Assembly (NCBI RefSeq): GCF_006443095.1
Contig: NZ_VFWZ01000007.1
Coordinates: 62,001 to 126,000 of the forward strand
Direction: 5' to 3'
Origin: Aquimarina algicola
GTDB lineage: Bacteria; Bacteroidota; Bacteroidia; Flavobacteriales; Flavobacteriaceae
DNA: 64,000 nt
A program made the position numbers and the translations under genes. The notes under the pieces are model-generated. The model ran no database searches. It was not told the DNA's origin and was given only the letters and a program-made list of their open reading frames with translations. Each line of letters begins with the position of its first letter. Positions within the stretch are counted from its first letter, which is position 1. This document shows, one piece after another, positions 1 through 9,453 of this stretch.

Positions 1-723
1 TATAAAATGATTTGCATGATCTAGCATTCGTTAACAAATCTTTAGAATTCGTTATTTAGGTATAAGTTTTTATAAGAATTCAACATTATAGACATAGTTA
101 TTGTCTATAGCTATTGATACAAATAAAACTTTCTGAATAGAAATGTTATTAAGAATGTGTAGACCTTATATAACCTTAAATACTTTGTTTAGTTGAGGTT
201 ACAATAGTCGTGTTGTGAGAGAGAAAAAGTCTTTTTTGGTTGGTGTGATTGTTTTTGGGGTTTCATGGTTCTAAGTGTTGAGGTTGATATTTTCGATTGC
301 GAAGATAAATCAATTCAATAAATAAATTAAACTCGTAATTATTTCATTAACAATTTATAAGCGTTGTAAAACCGTAATGTAATTACTATTAAGAGATACT
401 ATTTCTATTCTCATGTCCTTTTTCAAAAGCAAAATTGATTAAAAAAAACAAAGTATTTTCAGGTTTTGTATAAAAACGAAGCAGACGCTTTAAGTTTTTT
501 AATATCAACATTTTGAAAAAAACAAACAATGTTAATTTTAACTATTTATTAGTTTATTTAAGTTAAAATTAACACTTTAAACCTAAGCGATCTACACTAA
601 AACTTCTGGTTATATTTTTTGAATAAGTCACATTAGAATAATGTCCGAAAAATGATATTTATCATTCTAATCAAAAAATATAATCGATAAATTAAGTCAT
701 ATTAAAACCAAAAATTTCTTGTT
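1..723. other. Intergenic region without a recognisable gene
   Basis: No convincing reading frame, RNA gene or repeat family is visible over the first 0.7 kb. Two local structures stand out. One is a 12-bp perfect inverted repeat (531-542 and 562-573, 19-nt loop). The other is a perfect AATGATA-tt-TATCATT palindrome at 651-666, 58 bp before the DUF2267 gene, which could be an operator. No T-run follows the first hairpin closely, so it is not a clear terminator. Confidence 0.6.
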
Positions 724-1188
724 ATGTCACTTAATTTTAATCAATATGCTGTAGAAGGTAATACTTTCATAAAAAAGTATGCAAAAGACATGAATTTAGA
801 ACATGATATCGATAAAGCAGGGCGGGTTTTGTCTTCTGTGTTATTTGGATTACGAGAACTTATCTCTTTTGAAGAATCTTTACAGCTTATTGCTCAATTA
901 CCTATGTTTCTAAAAGCAATATATGTAAATGGGTGGTCAGCCAAAAAGAAAAAGATGAAAATAAAACATATGTATGATTTTATACAACTTGTGAGATCGT
1001 ATGATAATCCTACTGCTATTTATGATTTTGAATCTGATGAAATAGCCGAACATTATATAAATACTACTTTTTTTACCTTACGCAAATACATTTCTCCAGG
1101 AGAAATGGATGATATAAGAAATGGATTACCTAAAAACCTAAAGAATATGATTTATCAAAATATCTCTGAACAATCTAACAAGTCATGA
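724..1188 (+). CDS. DUF2267-like cytoplasmic protein
   Basis: A 154-residue soluble protein without signal peptide or membrane segment. Residues about 5-70 carry the pattern of DUF2267 proteins: a helix with GRVLSSVLFGLRELISFEES, then the AQLPMFLKAIYVNGW segment. A second half repeats the layout (FTLRKYISPGEMDDIRNGLPKNLK). The biochemical role of DUF2267 is unknown; members are often near stress or redox genes. It stands alone, pointing at the convergent outer-membrane gene, and a palindrome at 651-666 lies upstream. The family call is recognition by motif only. Confidence 0.8.
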   Translation: MSLNFNQYAVEGNTFIKKYAKDMNLEHDIDKAGRVLSSVLFGLRELISFEESLQLIAQLPMFLKAIYVNGWSAKKKKMKIKHMYDFIQLVRSYDNPTAIYDFESDEIAEHYINTTFFTLRKYISPGEMDDIRNGLPKNLKNMIYQNISEQSNKS

Positions 1189-1310
1189 TATTGTGGTCCC
1201 ATTTTAACTTGCTCATGTGAATCTACACAAAAGAACAATGCTTTATTTAGTTTTTTAATCTAATGTGTGTTTATAAATACTTTAATATTATGTTTTTACT
1301 CTAATATTTT

Positions 1311-4300
1311 TTAAAAATCCATACCCAACCCAACTTGAAGCATATTGATTTCTTTAGAATTAAAGAATCCGGCATGTAAAGAAAATTGATTGAGTCCTTG
1401 CAACCATAGTCCACCTCCCTGAGAGGTGTTCCATTTTTTTGAAGTATCATTCTCTACCCATACTCGACCATAATCAAACCCTCCATAAACACCTATTGTT
1501 ACTGGTAAAAAAGATGTTTTATATTTTGTCAATCGTAATCTTATATCTGTACTTTGGTAAAGATATGATTTACCTGTAAATCTTTCATTTCTGAAACCTC
1601 TTAACCCATTATTACCTCCTATAGAAGCTCCGTGATAGAAAAAGAAATCGTCTCCTATATTTGTTCTTCCTTCTACGACAGAACTTAATACGATATCTCC
1701 TGAAGCTATTAATTTTCGACTAAATCCTGCTCGACCAACAAGATATCCAAATCTATTATCTTCTAGATCAGTATTTGCCAAAAAACCTGCTTTGAACGAC
1801 AAATAGAGTGCTTTGGTAGGAAAACCTATTGCGTCTTCGTTTTTATATCGTAGACCTGCTTCTGCTCCTGCATAATTTTGATTGTCAAAAACTAATGGGT
1901 TTACATTATCAGGAGTAAAAAACCTATCAGAGTTTTGCTCTACTTTATACGACTCGAATAATGCTTTTAGATATAATGTTTGATAGTTGATCCCTACATC
2001 AAATTTTAATTGTTTTGTTCTGGCTCTGTTAAAATCCAAATCATCATTATTATTATTGATGGTCTCATTACCAAAACCAAAGAAATTATTAGCAAATCGC
2101 TCATTAGTAAAATATCCATTTACTTCAAAGTTCCAATTTGGGAAAATATTTGCAAAAATACCTTGATAACTAAGCTCTATCCCAGGAAAAGTGAAATAAT
2201 AATTTGCAGAAACAGTATGTTTCCTTCTAAATGGGCTTCCATTAAAACCATTAACTGTGTATGTATCTGTTGCTCCTATAAAGAAACCATCATCTACTCG
2301 AAAACCTAATTGTGGCAATACAATATTTGAATTTTCTTTGAAATATCGCCAATGAAACGTGTTGGTTTCATATCGATTGGTTAATTGCTTTTTGGGAATA
2401 TCTTCTGTAAAATTAGATGTCTCATATCTAAAGTCATAGATCTTTAGCTTGTTTGTATTGTTAATAATATAGGTATCTTCTCCATACCCTCCTACAATTC
2501 TAATTTTAATCTGTTTGTTTCCTTCTCCAGATACTTTGAAAGTATCACTTTTATTTAGTCCATAAATCCAAATCTCTTTTGTTTCTGTTCTATCAAAGGT
2601 TCTGTCATAATAAAATTCATTAGCTTCTTTTTGTGACGGGTTTTGAATTTTAATTCTCGTCTTTCCTTCCGGAAGACGTTCTATTTCTACAATATCTTTA
2701 TTTCTGGTACCATGTATCGCTACAACTTTATTTAAATACTCTCCATATTCAAAGGCGTATTGAGGCAACCGTTGTAGGCGTTCTCTTAATGCTTTTTTAA
2801 TTTGTTCTGCTGTATCATCTTGTATAGCGTCAGGCAATCGAGCGAATGCTCTATTAATCACTTCTTCTGTAACTGCTTGTTTTATAAAAGTTGCTTCTTC
2901 TCTCCATATTTCTGCCCCATACTGATTTAAAATTGCTCGATCCAAATTATTTGCTTCTGCATTAAGCCACTTCACACTTTTAATGTCGCCTTGGTATGTT
3001 TGCCAAAATCTGGTATCTGGTATTAACATTCTTGACAATACTACTGCCAAACCATCATATTTTGGAAAAGTATTATCTCTATCTCTAGGTATTGGGGCAT
3101 ATTCTTTTGATTTACCTGTTTTTTGATATTCTGCCCAACGCCATTGATCATTATGTCTATCCCAATCCCCTATCAGCATATCGAATAATCTTGCTCGGAT
3201 ATAACTACGTTGCTCAATTGTGTTATGTCTATCCTTCTTGATTTTGTCTAAAACATCGGTAGTACTTTCAAAATCATCAACTTTGAGTTCGGGATGTACA
3301 CGATTATATCCTCTATAATCCATGTTTTCGCCAGAAGGGCGTTCTTCTATATAATATAGCTCTCCTCCATAATCTTCATTAAGTGATCCTAGTGCCTCTT
3401 GTTTTGGAATATAATACAACTGAGTTTTTGCGTGATTTACCTTTGCTGCTTCTGCTAGAGGATCTACAATCAACTGCATATAGGGATGAGAGGTTGTAAA
3501 GAAGTCTGAAACGACTTGTTCTACTATAGAATCTTCAAAATCAGACTGATTATATGCAATTCCTCTCAAAATAAATTTAAGAAATCTAAGTGCTCTTTTT
3601 CTCAATGATCTCATCGCATATTGTTTCCCATTTTTATCTTCAAGTCTAAGCGAATACGATTGGTGTCCTCCTCCCTTCTTTACAACAGTTAATCCTCCGT
3701 ATAAGGTATCTAATAATGCTACAGGAGCTTCTACAGGTTTTCCATAATATTTACGATGATGTTTACCCCAGAAAAAATTGTATAAACCTGATTTTTTTAA
3801 CTTAGTAGAATCACTTATAATTGCTCGAGAAATTGTTTTTTCTTTAGGAATATCAAAATCAGAAAATTTCTTTTCTTGTTGAAATGCGGGTAAAACATCA
3901 AACATGTATTTTTTGTCTTTATCACCGGTAATAAAAGTAACTTTTGAAGAGCCATCTGTAAAGTATTCTAACTTAGTAAACCCTGTTTTTCCATAGGTAA
4001 ACTGTCCTTCAAAATTAAGAGTTCCTCCAAGAGCAGAAATTACATCTTTTGTACGCCTTGTTGCTTTTGCTTCTCCCAAAGAACCGCTAATAATTTGTTG
4101 TATTCTGTTTCCTGTAAGGTATTGAAGACTTTGCTCATGTCCAGAAACGACAGTAACACGATCAGAATCTTGAGCTATAGAGCTTACTAATACTCGCAAC
4201 GCATTATATCGTCTGAAATTTAAAAAATTTGGAGAAAAAGCTCCTAATTCTTCTATACCTTCAATCACAGTTCCCAAAACAGGAAGTGGAAGCATATTTT

Positions 4301-4994
4301 CTTTTACAGTAGAGTTCCCTGCGTATTTACCATTACTTAAAATTGGATGATGCATGGCAATGATTATATTCTTATTTTGCCCATCATTAATATAACCTTC
4401 TAATTCTTCAGAAAAACGACGCATTGTATTAACACTCTCGCATCTTTTATTTACATTTTTCAATCTATCCCAGTTCGAAATCAATAAAGAAGAATTAATA
4501 ACAATCAAATCAAGTTTAGCGTTTAGTTCTATTTGTTCTATAGGACAACTTTTTGCAGGAAATAAATCTGCATTTTTTTTGTTTTCCTGAATAAAGTCTT
4601 CAATATCTTTTATCATTTCAGCATCTTTACTTTTCCACTCATTCATACCTGATAAGAAAACAGTTTTTCCTTCAAAACTTTTTAAAGCCTCTAAATGATC
4701 TAATATAATTTTTTTGTCTTGCTTAGTATTTTTTTTGATTCCAGAAATATTATCTCCAGTAAAGATTACAGTACTATTCTTATCAGACTTAGAAAGGTGA
4801 TTTTTAAAAAGTTCTAGTGTAGCCGTATTTTGAGGTGTTTTAGAATTACCATACCCTCCTGCGATGTAAAAAGTGTGTTCTACTTCTTTTGTAGTCGTTT
4901 CTTGTTTGGGGTTTGTAATAAGTTGTGGTTCATACGATGCGCAACCTATACCTAAGAAAATGGTTAAGATTGAAAGTACCTTTAATAATTTCAT
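1311..4994 (-). CDS. Outer-membrane lipoprotein: degenerate metallophosphatase domain plus BamA/TamA-like barrel
   Basis: About 1227 residues from the chosen start at 4994. That start gives a clean lipoprotein signal (MKLLKVLSILTIFLGIGC, lipid Cys18); an upstream in-frame extension to 5141 has no signal-peptide character. Residues about 40-400 follow the calcineurin-like metallophosphatase plan, with GDN (80-82), HHP (215-217) and SGHEQSLQY (284-292). The first motif reads IAGGYG rather than GDxG, the GNHDW block reads GMNEW (116-120), and the last His of GHDH is Gln, so several metal ligands are lost. A middle region of unknown fold follows. From about residue 870 there are alternating beta-strand segments of a surface-antigen D15/BamA-like barrel ending in Phe (GLGMDF). 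Likely anchored in the outer membrane; the role is unknown. Confidence 0.85.
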   Translation of the reverse strand: MKLLKVLSILTIFLGIGCASYEPQLITNPKQETTTKEVEHTFYIAGGYGNSKTPQNTATLELFKNHLSKSDKNSTVIFTGDNISGIKKNTKQDKKIILDHLEALKSFEGKTVFLSGMNEWKSKDAEMIKDIEDFIQENKKNADLFPAKSCPIEQIELNAKLDLIVINSSLLISNWDRLKNVNKRCESVNTMRRFSEELEGYINDGQNKNIIIAMHHPILSNGKYAGNSTVKENMLPLPVLGTVIEGIEELGAFSPNFLNFRRYNALRVLVSSIAQDSDRVTVVSGHEQSLQYLTGNRIQQIISGSLGEAKATRRTKDVISALGGTLNFEGQFTYGKTGFTKLEYFTDGSSKVTFITGDKDKKYMFDVLPAFQQEKKFSDFDIPKEKTISRAIISDSTKLKKSGLYNFFWGKHHRKYYGKPVEAPVALLDTLYGGLTVVKKGGGHQSYSLRLEDKNGKQYAMRSLRKRALRFLKFILRGIAYNQSDFEDSIVEQVVSDFFTTSHPYMQLIVDPLAEAAKVNHAKTQLYYIPKQEALGSLNEDYGGELYYIEERPSGENMDYRGYNRVHPELKVDDFESTTDVLDKIKKDRHNTIEQRSYIRARLFDMLIGDWDRHNDQWRWAEYQKTGKSKEYAPIPRDRDNTFPKYDGLAVVLSRMLIPDTRFWQTYQGDIKSVKWLNAEANNLDRAILNQYGAEIWREEATFIKQAVTEEVINRAFARLPDAIQDDTAEQIKKALRERLQRLPQYAFEYGEYLNKVVAIHGTRNKDIVEIERLPEGKTRIKIQNPSQKEANEFYYDRTFDRTETKEIWIYGLNKSDTFKVSGEGNKQIKIRIVGGYGEDTYIINNTNKLKIYDFRYETSNFTEDIPKKQLTNRYETNTFHWRYFKENSNIVLPQLGFRVDDGFFIGATDTYTVNGFNGSPFRRKHTVSANYYFTFPGIELSYQGIFANIFPNWNFEVNGYFTNERFANNFFGFGNETINNNNDDLDFNRARTKQLKFDVGINYQTLYLKALFESYKVEQNSDRFFTPDNVNPLVFDNQNYAGAEAGLRYKNEDAIGFPTKALYLSFKAGFLANTDLEDNRFGYLVGRAGFSRKLIASGDIVLSSVVEGRTNIGDDFFFYHGASIGGNNGLRGFRNERFTGKSYLYQSTDIRLRLTKYKTSFLPVTIGVYGGFDYGRVWVENDTSKKWNTSQGGGLWLQGLNQFSLHAGFFNSKEINMLQVGLGMDF

Positions 4995-5411
4995 TGTGTT
5001 GATTTGTCTGATTAAATAACAGTAAGTTTGATACTTTAAAGATTTGTTTATATCTACAATTATGATACTTTGAAAGTAATTGAATATCTTACCAAAATCA
5101 AAAATATGTAAATAATTATGTCTTGTTACATATCTTAACAAAATTTAAAATAATATCAAAAGTCCATTCATTCAGAACATCTAATGATAAATTTGAAGTA
5201 TAATATTTTGTAAAGAAAATACCAGTCTTATACTATCACGTGTACAATCAAGCTTGATTTATACAGATAATATTTTTTTTATAAAATTCCCCATGCATAC
5301 CTATTAAGCATAAATAATTAAAAGTTAATTAGTTAATCTAGACATTTTTTAAAAATAAACGCTGTAATTAAATGTTTACATAAAATTGTTTTGAAAAAAA
5401 CATATAATAGT
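4995..5411. other. Intergenic region upstream of the barrel gene and tRNA-Arg
   Basis: AT-rich spacer between the start of the large outer-membrane gene (minus strand) and the tRNA-Arg promoter. I see no supported gene. Codons upstream of 4994 remain in frame to 5141 but lack secretory character and are taken as untranslated. Confidence 0.5.
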
Positions 5412-5412
5412 A

Positions 5413-5442
5413 TTGCGAAAACAAGAATCTATTGTATATTTG
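5413..5442 (+). promoter_or_regulatory. Bacteroidota-type promoter of tRNA-Arg
   Basis: A TTG box at 5413-5415, a 19-bp spacer and TATATTTG at 5435-5442 match the TTTG-N19-TAnnTTTG consensus of the Bacteroidota primary sigma factor. The tRNA begins about 38 bp downstream, so a short 5' leader is expected to be trimmed. Confidence 0.8.
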
Positions 5443-5480
5443 CCGCGCTGAAATGATAAAGTAACCATACAAAATATAAT

Positions 5481-5554
5481 GGTCGCGTAGCTCAGCTGGA
5501 TAGAGCATCTGCCTTCTAAGCAGACGGTCACAGGTTCGAATCCTGTCGCGATCA
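5481..5554 (+). tRNA. tRNA-Arg (anticodon TCT)
   Basis: A complete cloverleaf of 74 nt. The acceptor GGTCGCG pairs with CGCGATC (one G-U pair). The anticodon stem TCTGC/GCAGA closes the loop CTTCTAA, giving anticodon TCT for AGA codons. The T arm carries GTTCGAATC. CCA is not encoded. A perfect promoter precedes it and a strong terminator follows. Confidence 0.95.
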
Positions 5555-5555
5555 C

Positions 5556-5587
5556 AAAAAGCCATTCAAAATTGAATGGCTTTTTTG
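5556..5587 (+). terminator. Rho-independent terminator of tRNA-Arg
   Basis: GCCATTCAAAATTGAATGGC forms a near-perfect stem at 5561-5580, preceded by A-run and followed by six T. Nearly the same sequence recurs as a perfect palindrome at 7368-7399. Confidence 0.9.
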
Positions 5588-5730
5588 TTTATAATGTTCC
5601 GTCCTGAAATAAGATGTGCTTTAAATTCTTGAACATTTCTTAAGTATAATCTTCCCAAAAAATTATCTCCTGTTTTAGAAATTATATAATGAATACTCTA
5701 AAACTAATCCTCTGTAAGTAATTCTTATTT

Positions 5731-6057
5731 TCAATTTTGAAGATCAAAAATATTTTTTTCAAAAAGAATACCTCCTTTATACATTCCTTTTAACGCAGGA
5801 TGAATCTCTTTTCCTAATGTTGTCAAACTGTATTCAACTCTTGGAGGAACTTCGGGATAAACGGTTCGATTGATCAATCCATCTGATTCTAATTCTTTAA
5901 GTTGTTTTGTAAGCATGCGTTCACTAATATCAGTTAATAGTTTTACTAGTTCACTGTATCGCTTATCGCCCTGAAAGAGGTGCAAAATAATCGTCGCCTT
6001 TCGTTTTCCCTTTATCACATTTATAAATGTATCAATAGGGCAATAACTTTTTTTCAT
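5731..6057 (-). CDS. HxlR-family winged-helix regulator, YodB-like, with Cys6
   Basis: A 108-residue HxlR-type MarR-superfamily repressor. The signature run is visible: GKRKATIILHLFQGDKRYSEL, then the recognition helix region DISERMLTKQLKELESDGLINR, then the wing VYPEVPPRVEYSLTTLG. The N-terminus reads MKKSYCP, putting a Cys at position 6 as in the thiol-sensing regulators YodB and HypR. The divergent neighbour, 135 bp away, is a quinone-oxidoreductase-like enzyme, the usual target type of such regulators. The intergenic region contains a small palindrome AAGTACTT at 6126-6133 as a possible operator. Redox sensing is inferred. Confidence 0.9.
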   Translation of the reverse strand: MKKSYCPIDTFINVIKGKRKATIILHLFQGDKRYSELVKLLTDISERMLTKQLKELESDGLINRTVYPEVPPRVEYSLTTLGKEIHPALKGMYKGGILFEKNIFDLQN

Positions 6058-6192
6058 TTTTTTTTCCTTTTAAAGTATTGAGAATCTTAAAAACTGAAAT
6101 AAATGTTCGTTTGCGCACCTTTTGTAAGTACTTGAAAATTATAATATTTATTCTGAAATTTATATAAAGATAAGTAAAAATAATCCATAAAG

Positions 6193-7194
6193 ATGAAACA
6201 AAATAATCTTACGTTTAAAGCTTTTAGAGTCGAAGAGAACGATGGTAATTATACAGGTTCTGTAAAAGAAATGGAGTTTGGTCAGTTAAACGACGGCGAG
6301 ATTTTAGTTAAAGTACATTACAGTTCTCTAAACTATAAAGATGCATTATCAGCTTCTGGAAATAAAGGAGTCACAAGGAACTATCCCCACACTCCTGGGA
6401 TCGATGCTGTTGGAGTAGTAGAAAAATCAAAAAGCACTTTATTTAAAGTTGGCGAAAAAGTAATTGTTACTAGTTATGATTTAGGAATGAATACTGATGG
6501 AGGTTTTGCTGAATATATTCAGATTCCTTCTGAGTGGGCTTTAAAATTGCCAGAAAAACTAACTATGAAAGAAGCTATGATATATGGCACAGCTGGACTA
6601 ACTGCGGGGATGTCTATACTAAGACTTACAGAGTTAGTAAAGCCCGAAGATGGAAAAATAGCAGTTTCTGGCTCAACAGGCGGAGTGGGTTCGTTAAGTG
6701 TTTCAATTTTAAGCAAATTGGGATACTCTGTAATTGCAATTTCTGGCAAAGAAGCAAATAAAGAATACTTACTTGAACTAGGTGCAGGAAAAGTTATGCC
6801 ACGTAATGAGATTGAAAATTTTGACAAGAAACCTTTATTAAAACCCATGTTTGCTGGAGCAATAGATACTGTTGGAGGGGTAATCCTAGAAAACATAATT
6901 AAGTCAACAAATCCAATAGGAACAGTAACCTGTTGTGGTAACGTTGCTTCTCCAAAGATTAATTTAACCGTTTTTCCTTTTATCCTGAGAGGTGTTACTC
7001 TTATCGGTATCGATTCTCAAAATTATCCGATGAAATACAGAACTGCAGTTTGGAATAAATTAGCAGACGAATGGAAACCTGAGTTTTTAGAAAATACCTG
7101 TAATGAAATTAAGCTCAATGAGCTACCAAATCAAATAGAATTAATGCTTAACGGCAAGCTCAAAGGAAGAACCCTTTTGACAATAGCTAAATAA
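6193..7194 (+). CDS. YhdH/YhfP-family quinone oxidoreductase (acrylyl-CoA reductase type)
   Basis: A 333-residue zinc-free MDR-superfamily NADPH oxidoreductase. Visible hallmarks are the N-terminal GroES-like part (VHYSSLNYKDALSASG, YPHTPGIDAVGVV), the nucleotide-binding loop SGSTGGVGSLSVSIL (about 155-170), and the C-terminal MLNGKLKGRTLL, all as in the YhdH/YhfP/AcuI group. The length is normal for the family. The known activity of AcuI is NADPH-dependent reduction of acrylyl-CoA; for YhfP-like members the natural substrate is unsettled. It is divergent from the HxlR regulator, which probably controls it in response to electrophiles or quinones (inference). Confidence 0.9.
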   Translation: MKQNNLTFKAFRVEENDGNYTGSVKEMEFGQLNDGEILVKVHYSSLNYKDALSASGNKGVTRNYPHTPGIDAVGVVEKSKSTLFKVGEKVIVTSYDLGMNTDGGFAEYIQIPSEWALKLPEKLTMKEAMIYGTAGLTAGMSILRLTELVKPEDGKIAVSGSTGGVGSLSVSILSKLGYSVIAISGKEANKEYLLELGAGKVMPRNEIENFDKKPLLKPMFAGAIDTVGGVILENIIKSTNPIGTVTCCGNVASPKINLTVFPFILRGVTLIGIDSQNYPMKYRTAVWNKLADEWKPEFLENTCNEIKLNELPNQIELMLNGKLKGRTLLTIAK

Positions 7195-7367
7195 AATAAT
7201 TGATAATAATCAGCACAAATATTAGGCGAACTTTATCGGTCTGCTATATAAATCCCTCATGGTTATTATTAACCCGATATGTAAGTGCTGTATAATTTAA
7301 AAATTAATTTTGGAAAGTATAACTCTAAAATTCTTCAAAAAGTTTGAAGTATTTTGGTTCATGATCA

Positions 7368-7399
7368 AAAAAAGCCATTCAAATTTGAATGGCTTTTTT
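7368..7399. terminator. Bidirectional terminator (perfect 32-bp palindrome)
   Basis: AAAAAAGCCATTCAAA at 7368-7383 is followed directly by its exact reverse complement at 7384-7399, giving A- and T-runs on both sides. It lies between the convergent oxidoreductase gene and the lipoprotein gene at 7418, so it can serve both. The core is shared with the tRNA-Arg terminator. Confidence 0.85.
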
Positions 7400-7417
7400 A
7401 TAGGATAATACATATGG

Positions 7418-8161
7418 TTACAAATCGAATAAGCTTCCTCCTAGAGGTATTTCTTCTATAGTTGTAATTTTGCTCAACATCTTGTCATAATTATTTACAT
7501 CATCATTTATGTAATCTGAGAATAATAATTTTAAACTTGAAGAAAGCTCGGGGCAAGTGGCACATGTAACATTGAAATTTCTCAATATAATTGTACACTT
7601 ACAAAAACTCTTGGCTCCTTCTAAACCAACAGAAGGCAATGGCCATGGTAATGTTACTAATCCTGAAACATAAAAACTGTCAATCAATATCCCATTTTGA
7701 AAAATAAAATCACTAGGTACATCCATTCCTTTTGGGTAAGGAATATATAATAAATCAACACTTGTGTTATTTGCACGATCTTTTACTTCTTTGATTACAA
7801 TTGCTCTACTTTCTTTTTGAGTTATCAATTCTTTTATAAAGGCAATTTCCTCTTCTTCTACTGGTAATTTACTGAGATCAATAATTGTGTTTGCTTTTTC
7901 ACCAGAAATAAATCTTGGTGTTTGTGGAGAGTTGGGACTAAATCGAAACTCTGGATCTATCACTCTAGCATATTTTAAAGCATATAAAGTAGCGATACGA
8001 GCATCCATATCAAATGTGGACTCTAATTCATCTACAAGTTCATTTTTTTGATCACTCGAATTAAATGTTTCTTCTTCTGTGATTTCTTTATTACAAGAAA
8101 TGATACTAACTGAAAATAGTACAAACAAAATTCCTTTGAAAATAAGTTGATTTGATTTCAT
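7418..8161 (-). CDS. Lipoprotein of unknown function with a four-cysteine cluster
   Basis: A 247-residue protein with a lipoprotein signal peptide (ILFVLFSVSIISC, lipid Cys near residue 23). No family is recognised. The mature part is acidic, and near its end carries CKC and CATC pairs (Cys187, 189, 200, 203), a spacing that could hold a metal or two disulfides in the periplasm. It is monocistronic; the nearest upstream minus-strand gene stops 288 bp away. The function is unknown. Confidence 0.75.
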   Translation of the reverse strand: MKSNQLIFKGILFVLFSVSIISCNKEITEEETFNSSDQKNELVDELESTFDMDARIATLYALKYARVIDPEFRFSPNSPQTPRFISGEKANTIIDLSKLPVEEEEIAFIKELITQKESRAIVIKEVKDRANNTSVDLLYIPYPKGMDVPSDFIFQNGILIDSFYVSGLVTLPWPLPSVGLEGAKSFCKCTIILRNFNVTCATCPELSSSLKLLFSDYINDDVNNYDKMLSKITTIEEIPLGGSLFDL

Positions 8162-8449
8162 TCTAAATATTGATTTTATATGATACGATTGGTTAAAAGA
8201 AGTAACTTATACTTCTAAAGTGAAATCAAATGTAGAAGATATGAGATCTGTATACAAGGGCTGTTCAACCCTTATTTAATAGTCTGGAACACCCTATTTT
8301 GGTTATCTATTACTGCATATATATCAAAATAGGTCATCAAATAAAATGTAACTTTATAATAGTAAGGAATTATGTATTTTGATCTATGTTTCAGTAATTA
8401 ATTTTTTATTAATATTAAGTACTTTAATATCGGTGCATGTGAATACTAT

Positions 8450-9058
8450 TTAATAATATTCATTGATGAAGGGTTTAAATCCTTTTAGAGTTGGCAAGGG
8501 TCTAATACGTACTTCTTTGTCGATTTTCTCTGTAATTTTTGAAGTTTCCAAAATTTCAACCTGTTTTGAATATTGATTCTTAAGCAGATCGAAAGCGATT
8601 TCGGTAATATTTTTGCTGTCATAATGCACAAAAGTAAAGTGTATTAATCTAAATTGTTCTTTTCTTATTTGAAATTCATATCTAGAGTTTCCTTTGATAT
8701 AAAAATCCAATTGCAATTTGTCATCTTCAATATTTACATCAGGAATTTGACTCCCATTATAAGCACCATTCTTTTCAGGAGGATACATTGCTTCAATGAT
8801 TGTAGTAGATGAAAAGAACGAATGATATTCACCATTGGGATTTGACAAGAAGATTTCTAATTTGAATGGTCTGCTATTATCAATAGTATCCATTGCAATG
8901 ATTGCCTTGTCTTCTAAGCCATCATTATTGAGATCGCCAAAAGCGTTTCGAACAACATAATCAAAAGTATTTTTTACACTGTTCTGTTGTCCAAACGTTG
9001 TATCAAACATTAGTATTAGTAAAATTAGTAGGATAGTTTTTGTCATTTTTATAATCAT
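8450..9058 (-). CDS. Secreted protein with one FG-GAP-like repeat, unknown function
   Basis: A 202-residue protein with a signal peptide (MTKTILLILLILMFDTTFGQ); the start may be Met5 at 9046. Early in the mature part, FGDLNNDGLEDKAIIAMDT matches the calcium-loop style D-x-N-x-D-G-x-x-D of FG-GAP/VCBS repeats, here as a single copy. The rest, including the LSNPNGEYHSFFSS stretch, is not recognised. Probably periplasmic; the role is unknown. Confidence 0.7.
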   Translation of the reverse strand: MIIKMTKTILLILLILMFDTTFGQQNSVKNTFDYVVRNAFGDLNNDGLEDKAIIAMDTIDNSRPFKLEIFLSNPNGEYHSFFSSTTIIEAMYPPEKNGAYNGSQIPDVNIEDDKLQLDFYIKGNSRYEFQIRKEQFRLIHFTFVHYDSKNITEIAFDLLKNQYSKQVEILETSKITEKIDKEVRIRPLPTLKGFKPFINEYY

Positions 9059-9453
9059 TTAATGATGTTTCAATAGTATTATACATATACTACTATTTAC
9101 TTTTAACATTATATTTTTTATTGGTTTTATTAATCAAAAATAGAACAAAAAGTAAAGTGTTTATTTATATAAATTTTTGCACCAACTTATGGTTTTTAGT
9201 TCCTCTACACGCAATGTTTTGTTTAGCTAAAAATAACTAAGACACTACTAAGAATCGCGAGAGCATCAAGACATAGGTCATCGAAATAAAAGAAGTAAGA
9301 ATCCATTTTTTGCTTTCTTACTTCTTGATTTTTCATTATTGACTCTTATCAGTCTTATTTTAAGCACATTAAATCAAATACAAGCATTTTAGAATGTCCA
9401 TAATTACAACTAATAAGTTTAGGTATTTACTATTTCTGATCTATTTTTATACC
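9059..9453. other. Intergenic region with one strong hairpin
   Basis: No coding sequence is supported here. Its only clear element is the hairpin described at 9286-9332, which fits the end of the three-gene minus-strand operon starting at 11147. Confidence 0.5.
9286..9332 (-). terminator. Probable terminator of the 9454-11147 operon
   Basis: A perfect 12-bp stem (AAGAAGTAAGAA at 9290-9301 against 9315-9326) with a 13-nt loop. On the minus strand it is followed by a T-rich run. It lies about 130 bp past the stop codon at 9454, a little distant, so this is a probable call. Confidence 0.55.

Noticed and set aside
531..573. Terminator before the DUF2267 gene
   Set aside because: The 12-bp inverted repeat has a 19-nt loop and no clear T-run, and no gene ends nearby, so it is listed only as a structure.
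4995..5141. N-terminal extension of the metallophosphatase-barrel protein
   Set aside because: The extra 49 codons would bury the lipoprotein signal peptide, whose Cys is correctly placed from the start at 4994.
5368..5565. A 65-codon minus-strand frame over tRNA-Arg
   Set aside because: It is the antisense of the tRNA plus spacer, a common artefact; tRNA structure and promoter explain the sequence.
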